From Chloroflexota bacterium (GTDB taxonomy: Bacteria; Chloroflexota; Dehalococcoidia; SZUA-161), in contig JAJYLC010000002.1 in the NCBI GenBank assembly GCA_021787935.1, forward strand, positions 1-33,580: DNA of 33,580 bases. Direction: 5' to 3'. The translations under genes were made by a program, and so were the position numbers. The notes beneath the pieces were generated by a model that saw only the letters and a list, made by a program, of their open reading frames with translations, did not search any database and was not told the DNA's origin. Below are positions 27,499 through 33,580 of the stretch, piece after piece. Numbering within the stretch: the first letter of the stretch is position 1; each line of letters opens with the position of its first letter.

Positions 27499-28701
27499 AT
27501 GCCGAAGAAGCCGCTGCAAGGTATCAGAGTGCTGGACTGGACAGCCTGGCAGGCAGGGCCCGTCGCCACCGCTCTGTTGGCAGACATGGGCGCTGAGGTA
27601 ATCAAGATAGAGCCGCCAGAGGGCGAGCCCGGACGCGGCATGCTGAAGATGTACGGGGCTGAGTTGCCACTGAATTTCTATTACCAGAACCAGAATCGGG
27701 GCAAGAAAGGCATCGTGCTGAACCTGGCGACGAAGAAAGGCAAAGAGGTCCTCTATGATCTGGTAAAGAAGTCCGACGTCTTCGTAACCAACTTCCGCGA
27801 AAGCGTGACCAACAGGCTGAAGGTTGACTACAACACCTTAAAGAAATATAACCCCAAACTCATCTACTGCTTAAGCTCAGGCCTCGGACCTAAGGGACCT
27901 GAAACCGATAGAATGTTTGCCGATTTCGCCGGTCAGGCGAGAGGCGGCTTACTTAGCATCACTCAATCTGAAGATGATGTGCCGACATTTATTGGAGCTG
28001 GTTTCGCCGACGAGGTCGGCGGATTATTAGCAGCCTATGGAGTGATACTAGCGCTCTTTGCCCGAGAACGATATGGGATTGGGCAAAGGGTGGATGCCTC
28101 GCTGCTGGGCGGGCAGATCGAGATTGGACGTCTCCAGTTGCAGATGTACTTTATGATGGGCATGCTACCTCCGACTTCAGTAATGAAAGCTATCAGAAAC
28201 CCGCTTTATTATGTCTACCAGGACTGCGATGGTAAATGGTTCGTTCTAGCAGCATTACAGGCAGACAGGTTCTGGTCTGATTTCTGCAAGGTATTCTGCA
28301 TTGAAGAGCTGGAGAATGACCCCAAGTATTGCAACCAGGTGTGCAGAGGCCAGAACTTTGATGAGCTTAAGCCCAGACTGTTCGAGATAACGCGCAGCAA
28401 GCCGAGGAGCTACTGGCTGGAGAGGCTCGACAAGGCCGGAATACCCTGTGCGCCTGTTAACGATTACTCCGATGTGGAGAATGACCCCCAGGTGATAGCT
28501 AATGAATATGTCGTGGAAATAGACGACGCTATCCATGGAAAGGTCAAGGTGCCGGGCATCCCTGTGAAATTGAGTAAGACGCCGGGCAAGGTAGAGAAAC
28601 TTGCCCCGGAGCTTGGCCAGCATACGGAAGAGGTATTAATGGAAATACTGGGCTATACCTGGGACGACCTGGCGAAATTGAGAGAAGCAGGAGTTTACTG
28701 A
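27499..28701 (+). CDS. Family III CoA-transferase (CaiB/BaiF type)
   Basis: LQGIRVLDWTAWQAGPVATALLADMGAEVIKIEPPEGEPGR; NRGKKGIVLNLATKKGKEVLYDLVKKSDVFVTNFR; RLKVDYNTLKKYNPKLIYCLSSGLG. Confidence 0.94.
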   Translation: MPKKPLQGIRVLDWTAWQAGPVATALLADMGAEVIKIEPPEGEPGRGMLKMYGAELPLNFYYQNQNRGKKGIVLNLATKKGKEVLYDLVKKSDVFVTNFRESVTNRLKVDYNTLKKYNPKLIYCLSSGLGPKGPETDRMFADFAGQARGGLLSITQSEDDVPTFIGAGFADEVGGLLAAYGVILALFARERYGIGQRVDASLLGGQIEIGRLQLQMYFMMGMLPPTSVMKAIRNPLYYVYQDCDGKWFVLAALQADRFWSDFCKVFCIEELENDPKYCNQVCRGQNFDELKPRLFEITRSKPRSYWLERLDKAGIPCAPVNDYSDVENDPQVIANEYVVEIDDAIHGKVKVPGIPVKLSKTPGKVEKLAPELGQHTEEVLMEILGYTWDDLAKLREAGVY

Positions 28702-29777
28702 TGACAAAGAGGATTCTTGCCGAGGGCAACGAGGCTGTAGGTTGGGGAGCGCTGAGCGCAGGATGTAAATGCTTTTTCGGCTACCCTATCACGCCGCAAA
28801 ACGAAGTCATGGAACTGCTTGCGAAAGAGCTGCCTGAGCGGGGCGGCGTATTCGTCCAGTCCCAATGCGAGACCGGCGCCATAAATATGCTTTACGGGGC
28901 TGCCGCAGGCGGCGTCAGAGCGATGACCTCGACTGCCAGCCCAGGATGGGCGCTGATGCAGGAGGGCGTATCCGACATGGCAGCCGCCAACCTGCCCGGC
29001 GTTATCGTAGTAGTGCAGAGAATCGGGCCCGGTGTTCAAAGGGTAGAGCATGCCCAGATGGACTATAACAGCGTAACCAAAGGCGGGGTCGGCGGTTATA
29101 AGACCATCGTTCTGGCTCCATCGTCAGTTCAGGAGACTCACGACTTCATGCAGCTTGCCTTCCATCTAGCCGACAAGTACCGCCACCCCGTGATAGTGCT
29201 GAGCGAAGGAATCCTGGGACATATAATTGAGCCTCTGGAGATTAAAACTATAGACTTCGAACCGCTTCCGGAAAAGGACTGGGCAGTGGCCGGTCATGGC
29301 CCTCACAGAGATGGCAAGTTTCGCGAGCTTGGCCCCAGCTATCATCCTCTATACGATGGGACATATCTGAATTACCTGAATGCATACAGAGAAAAATACA
29401 AGGCTATGCAGTCTGAGCTGAGGTATGAGGAATATAAGACGCGGGGAGCTAAGGTCATCCTGGTAGCTTACGGATATTGTGCACGGGTAGCCAAGGAAGC
29501 AGTGGACATGGCTCGTGCTGAGGGGCTCAAGGCAGGGTTGCTGCGTCCTATAACACTCTGGCCGTTCCCGTCTCAGCCGCTCCGCGACAAAGCGGGCAGA
29601 GGACGCAAGTTCATTGCGGTAGAGGACAGCCTGGGACAGATGGTCGATGACGTTAAAGCGGCTGTCGAAGGTAAATCGGAGGTGTGCCTAGCAGACGTAA
29701 CCTTCCGGCACATGCCTTCCGAAGAGGGAATGATACTCCCGGGCAGGTTATTGCAGGAGATAAGGAGACTGATATGA
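28701..29777 (+). CDS. 2-oxoacid:ferredoxin oxidoreductase alpha subunit
   Basis: EGNEAVGWGALSAGCKCFFGYPITPQNEVMELLAKELP; ETGAINMLYGAAAGGVRAMTSTASPGWALMQEG; LADKYRHPVIVLSEG. Confidence 0.92.
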   Translation: MTKRILAEGNEAVGWGALSAGCKCFFGYPITPQNEVMELLAKELPERGGVFVQSQCETGAINMLYGAAAGGVRAMTSTASPGWALMQEGVSDMAAANLPGVIVVVQRIGPGVQRVEHAQMDYNSVTKGGVGGYKTIVLAPSSVQETHDFMQLAFHLADKYRHPVIVLSEGILGHIIEPLEIKTIDFEPLPEKDWAVAGHGPHRDGKFRELGPSYHPLYDGTYLNYLNAYREKYKAMQSELRYEEYKTRGAKVILVAYGYCARVAKEAVDMARAEGLKAGLLRPITLWPFPSQPLRDKAGRGRKFIAVEDSLGQMVDDVKAAVEGKSEVCLADVTFRHMPSEEGMILPGRLLQEIRRLI

Positions 29778-30565
29778 GCGAGACGACAAAGAACATTACC
29801 AGGGAAGTAGTCGTTGAAAAACCACTGCTGCTGCGAGGCGAGGAGTGGATGGATATTTTGTGGGACCTTTTCTGCCCCGGCTGCCAGATACCGCTAGTAG
29901 GCCGCCTTATCGCTGAGTCCCTTGAGGAACTAGGCGTGGGCAGTAATGCTATTATGGTAGGCTGCGTTGGCTGCACGGGCATTTTGATCGCAAGCCTCAC
30001 TATGGATAGAGTGAGCCCGGCTCACGGCAGGGGGCCTGATGTAGCTACTGCGCTCAAGCGGGTTCATCCTGATACCGTTGTGTACACCGTGCAGGGTGAC
30101 GGAGACTGCATCGCCATCGGGGCTGGCCCGCTCATCGGAGCCATGACCCGCGCCGAGAAGATTACGGTGATCATGGTAAATAATACCAACTACGGCACAA
30201 CCGGCGGCCAGCTTGCCCCCACAACACTCATAGGACAGGTAACCAGCACCACTCCAAAGGGAAGAAACCCTGACCTCGAAGGCTATCCCGTACACACTGC
30301 CGAGCTGGCAGCTACATTCAAGGGGACCGCCTACAGCGCCCGCGGGTCACTGCATACTCCAGCCGAGTATCAGCGCACAAAGAAATATATCAGGACTGCT
30401 TTCCAGAAGCAAATAGAAGGGGTGGGCTTTAGCTTCGTTGAGGTTATCACCGCCTGTGCCGTCAACTGGCACATGACTCCGGTGAAAGCTCTGGAATGGA
30501 TAGGGGAAAAGGTAGTCCCCGAATTTCCTCTGGGCGAGTTTAAGAACGTTACTCACATCAAATAG
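29774..30565 (+). CDS. 2-oxoacid:ferredoxin oxidoreductase beta (TPP-binding) subunit
   Basis: FCPGCQIPLVGRLIAESLEELG; VGCVGCTG; RVHPDTVVYTVQGDGDCIAIGAG; MVNNTNYGTTGGQLAPTT. ATG 29774 overlaps the alpha stop (ATGA). Confidence 0.92.
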   Translation: MSETTKNITREVVVEKPLLLRGEEWMDILWDLFCPGCQIPLVGRLIAESLEELGVGSNAIMVGCVGCTGILIASLTMDRVSPAHGRGPDVATALKRVHPDTVVYTVQGDGDCIAIGAGPLIGAMTRAEKITVIMVNNTNYGTTGGQLAPTTLIGQVTSTTPKGRNPDLEGYPVHTAELAATFKGTAYSARGSLHTPAEYQRTKKYIRTAFQKQIEGVGFSFVEVITACAVNWHMTPVKALEWIGEKVVPEFPLGEFKNVTHIK

Positions 30566-30577
30566 TAAGGGAAGTAA

Positions 30578-30720
30578 GAAGTTCTCCCTCCCCTTGAGGG
30601 AGGGAGTCAGAGGGAGGGGGAAGGGTTTTCACCCTCATCCTTCGACAAGCTCAGGACAGGCTCTGACCACTCCGTTCGGCTGAGCTCACGGCGAAGCCCG
30701 TCAAGGGAGAGGAATCTTTA
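30578..30720. repeat. Composite palindromic intergenic repeat inside the oxidoreductase operon
   Basis: CTCCCTCCCCTTGAGGGAGGGAG hairpin plus CATCCTTCGACAAGCTCAGGACAGGCTC...TTCGGCTGAGCTCACGGCGAAGCC...TCAAGGGAGAGGAAT. Confidence 0.65.
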
Positions 30721-30761
30721 AGGGCAAAAGTATTTCAAGAATCGAACTTGAGGTAAATATT

Positions 30762-31343
30762 ATGGCAGTGAAAAGTAGCAATCAGACCAAAAATTCCAGA
30801 GGCGAACTGATTATAGCCGGCCTCGGAGGTATGGGCGTTCTCTCAGCCGGGCAGGTCTTACTAGAGGCAGCCTTCCAACAGTTCAAGTATGTATCTTATA
30901 CCCCGACATACGGTTTCGCCAAGCGGGGCGGACTCTGCCAGTGCACGGTTATTTTCTCCGATAAAGAGATTACCTCTCCACTAGTGGAGCAGGTGCAGAC
31001 AGTGATGTTCCTCGATAGCTCACAGTACGGCACCTTTGAACCCAGGGTACGCCCCGGGGGAGTCATCATTGCCGAGAAAGCCAGCATGTACGCCGAGAGG
31101 GAACGGACAGACTATAAGTTGTATGAACTGCCCGGGCTTGAGATCGCTGTAAGCATGGGCTCGAGCCAGGTCAACAATTTCATCATGCTGGGGGCTTATA
31201 TCGCGATTACAGGGGCAGTGTCACCGGCACTTATCGAAAGCGAGCTAGAGAGAAGATACGGGACAAACCAGAAAGTATACGAGAGAAATCTCGATGCTTT
31301 CAAGCGCGGCCTGGAGTTGGGGCAGAGCGCTAAATGCAGTTAA
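30762..31343 (+). CDS. 2-oxoacid:ferredoxin oxidoreductase gamma subunit
   Basis: GELIIAGLGGMGVLSAGQVLLEAAFQ; YTPTYGFAKRGGLCQCTVIFSDKEI; SSQVNNFIMLGAYIA. Confidence 0.92.
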   Translation: MAVKSSNQTKNSRGELIIAGLGGMGVLSAGQVLLEAAFQQFKYVSYTPTYGFAKRGGLCQCTVIFSDKEITSPLVEQVQTVMFLDSSQYGTFEPRVRPGGVIIAEKASMYAERERTDYKLYELPGLEIAVSMGSSQVNNFIMLGAYIAITGAVSPALIESELERRYGTNQKVYERNLDAFKRGLELGQSAKCS

Positions 31344-31358
31344 GATTAAGAGGATGAA

Positions 31359-33041
31359 ATGACCGGAGCCGAGGCTGTCTGCAATATCCTGAAGAACGAG
31401 GGCGTAAAGTACGTCTTCGGCGTCCCCGGCAACAGCGAAGTACCTCTCCTGGACGCCCTGGCTAATACTAAAGGGATAAAATATATCAGCGCGGTCCACG
31501 AGTTGGTATCGGTAGGGATGGCGGACGGCTATGCCCGCGCCTCGAGAAAAGTTGGTGTTGTTTTAGTGCACACTACTCCGGGGACTGCCAATATTATGGG
31601 AAACTTGAGCAATGCCTATGATGCCGGCACGCCTCTTGTAGTCATAGCAGGACAGCAAGACTCCCGTCTCCAGTGGTGCGATTCTCTGCTGGACTCCGAC
31701 GTTCTGCCCATGGTAAGCCAGCACACCAAGGAGCGCTGGCAGGTAAGCCGCGTCGAGGATATAGCGATAGCAGTGACCCGGGCGTTCAAAGAGGCCACGA
31801 CCCCGCCAACGGGGCCGGTATTTCTGGTGATTCCCAGAGACCTGCAGGCGCAGACCGTGACTTCTGAGTACCTACCGCCTTCCCACCGCCGTGTACCCAT
31901 GTCCGTCAGGCCGGACCGGGAGTATTTAAGAAAAGCAGCCCAACTTCTGGTTGCTGCAGAGCGGCCTGCCATCCTGGCTGGCTCTGAAGTGCCCGGCGAC
32001 GATGCCCTGGCCGAGCTTACCGAACTGGCAGAAATCCTCGGTGCCCCGGTATTCACCACCGGGCTTGTTCCCACGTTTATTTTCCCTACCAATCACCCGA
32101 TCTATTACGGCAGAGTGCCGCCGATAGGATTCGGATTGCCCGGGCTGGACAGTCCCGCCGATGTGCTTGTGGCAATAGGAAGCGGGCTGTTCAAGCAGCT
32201 ATTTTATATCGAGGGACCGATAGTACCCCCTGCTACCAAATTGATTCACATTGACCATGACCCCAGGACATTGTCTAGAGAGTGTCCGGCTGAGGTAGCG
32301 CTAGTAGGCAGTCCCAAGGCTGTCCTTGCCGAGCTGGTTGCTGAGGTAACTAAGCTTATGTCGCCCCGGCAGCGCCAGAAGAGCCGTCAGAGATTCAAAA
32401 AGCTGCAACAGGGACATGAACAGGCCAGGGCAGTCTGCGAAGCAGATTTTAAGAAAGAATGTAACGACGTGCCTTTGCGGCCTTCGCGAGCCGTTAAAGA
32501 GATCGCCAATGCCTTGCCGCAGGACAGCGTAGTAGTGGATGAGGCGGTGATGCTGACCAGCTACGTGGCAAGCATCATGCAGTTCACCAGGCCGGGGAGC
32601 TACTTCTGCTCCATAACTTGCCTGGGGTGGGGCCTGCCCGCCTCCCTTGGAGTAGGTCTGGCCAATTCCAGCAAGCCCGTAGTGGCGCTGGTGGGAGACG
32701 GCTCTGCCCTCTTCGGCATCCAGGCTCTGTGGTCGGCAGCCAAATACCGGATACCCGTTATCATTATAGTGCTCAACAACAGGGGCTATGCTGCTATTAA
32801 GTGGGGCTTCGCCTCGTATCTCAACAGGAAATCAAAAGAAGGGGCTGACCTGGGCTACGACCTGGGAAATGTCGATTTTCCCAAGCTGGCGCAGTCTTTC
32901 GGCATCAATGGCCAGCGCATTGAGAAGCCGGACCAGATCGGGACTGCTCTGAAAAAAGCTATCAGGGCAAAGAAACCGGCTTTGCTCGACATCATGGTCG
33001 ACCCCAGCGATATCGGCTATGGTATGCCCAGGTTATCTTGA
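31359..33041 (+). CDS. TPP-dependent enzyme, benzoylformate decarboxylase / acetolactate synthase-like
   Basis: GVKYVFGVPGNSEVPLLDAL; HELVSVGMADGYARAS; HTTPGTANIMGNLSNAYDAGTPLVVIAGQQ; VVALVGDGSALFGIQALWSAAKYRIPVIIIVLNNRGYAAIKWGF. Confidence 0.9.
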   Translation: MTGAEAVCNILKNEGVKYVFGVPGNSEVPLLDALANTKGIKYISAVHELVSVGMADGYARASRKVGVVLVHTTPGTANIMGNLSNAYDAGTPLVVIAGQQDSRLQWCDSLLDSDVLPMVSQHTKERWQVSRVEDIAIAVTRAFKEATTPPTGPVFLVIPRDLQAQTVTSEYLPPSHRRVPMSVRPDREYLRKAAQLLVAAERPAILAGSEVPGDDALAELTELAEILGAPVFTTGLVPTFIFPTNHPIYYGRVPPIGFGLPGLDSPADVLVAIGSGLFKQLFYIEGPIVPPATKLIHIDHDPRTLSRECPAEVALVGSPKAVLAELVAEVTKLMSPRQRQKSRQRFKKLQQGHEQARAVCEADFKKECNDVPLRPSRAVKEIANALPQDSVVVDEAVMLTSYVASIMQFTRPGSYFCSITCLGWGLPASLGVGLANSSKPVVALVGDGSALFGIQALWSAAKYRIPVIIIVLNNRGYAAIKWGFASYLNRKSKEGADLGYDLGNVDFPKLAQSFGINGQRIEKPDQIGTALKKAIRAKKPALLDIMVDPSDIGYGMPRLS

Positions 33042-33080
33042 ATCACAGAAGTTGAAAAATTCAGTCTGAAGGGAGGAGCG

Positions 33081-33580
33081 ATGACCTTTAAGGCAGTTGA
33101 CGTCCTGGGGATTTCCTTCTTGCAGGACTACGCCAAGATGTTCAAGGATGCCGGAGTAAACGTTGAACTCATAGTGAATCCCTGTCCCCTTGGAGCTACC
33201 GAGGCGGAACTTAGCACTGCGGGCAAAGATGGTGATGCCATAATTGCGCAGGCTTCTTACCAGACCATCACCGGAAAAGTGCTGGCCAACTGGAAGAACT
33301 GCAAGATGGTTACCAGCATCGGCATTGGCTATGAAAACATAGACGTATGTGCCGCCAACGACCTGGGCATTATGGTTGTTAATGTGCCCGATGCCAACAT
33401 TGAAGATGTCTCAGACCATACTATGGGGCTTATACTGGCGTGCACCAGGAGGATCGTACAGCTGAACACCGCTGTTAAGAAAGGGAAATGGGAATCGCAA
33501 GCTTCGCCCGGCATCGCCGGCGAGATATGGCCCAAACTATCGAGACTGAGAGGGCAAACCCTTGGCCTCATCGCCTTTGG
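33081..33580 (+). CDS. D-isomer-specific 2-hydroxyacid dehydrogenase, truncated by window end
   Basis: ATG 33081 after GGGAGGAGCG; translated by hand: IIAQASYQTITGKVLANWKNCKMVTSIGIGYENIDVCAANDLGIMVVNVPDANIEDVSDHTMGLILACTRRI...LRGQTLGLIAFG. Absent from the ORF track because it runs off the edge. Confidence 0.88.
   Translation, partial: MTFKAVDVLGISFLQDYAKMFKDAGVNVELIVNPCPLGATEAELSTAGKDGDAIIAQASYQTITGKVLANWKNCKMVTSIGIGYENIDVCAANDLGIMVVNVPDANIEDVSDHTMGLILACTRRIVQLNTAVKKGKWESQASPGIAGEIWPKLSRLRGQTLGLIAF

Noticed and set aside
1-33580. CRISPR array, prophage, integrase or complete IS element
   Set aside because: No regularly spaced direct repeats, and no transposase, integrase or phage gene in any ORF.

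Overview
The window looks like an anaerobic CoA-dependent acid metabolism region on a bacterial chromosome. Style and intergenic repeats loosely suggest Dehalococcoidia/Chloroflexota or a similar anaerobe; this was not tested. The left part carries an SDR, an M20 peptidase, an EamA transporter, tRNA-Arg(CCG), an MBL-fold hydrolase, a TerC-family protein, and a biotin carboxylase with a free-standing biotinyl domain that diverge from a carboxyltransferase (CT). The middle carries a nuclease-like ORF, two adjacent and different BadF/BcrA-type activases, a CrtC/AttH-like lipocalin protein, a nucleosidase, tandem small membrane paralogues, a secreted Asn-rich protein behind a promoter-terminator leader, a UPF0104 protein and two further CT genes. 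From about 23.2 kb to the right edge there is one co-directional block: family I CoA-transferase, two 2-hydroxyacyl-CoA dehydratase/benzoyl-CoA reductase-type subunits, family III CoA-transferase, three-subunit 2-oxoacid:ferredoxin oxidoreductase, benzoylformate-decarboxylase-like TPP enzyme and a truncated D-2-hydroxyacid dehydrogenase. The best candidate for a poorly described system is this block, taken with the split activase pair and three CT paralogues with altered active-site motifs. Several MITE/REP-like palindromic elements lie between genes, one inside the oxidoreductase operon. All product calls come from reading translated sequence and motifs; no database search was run.
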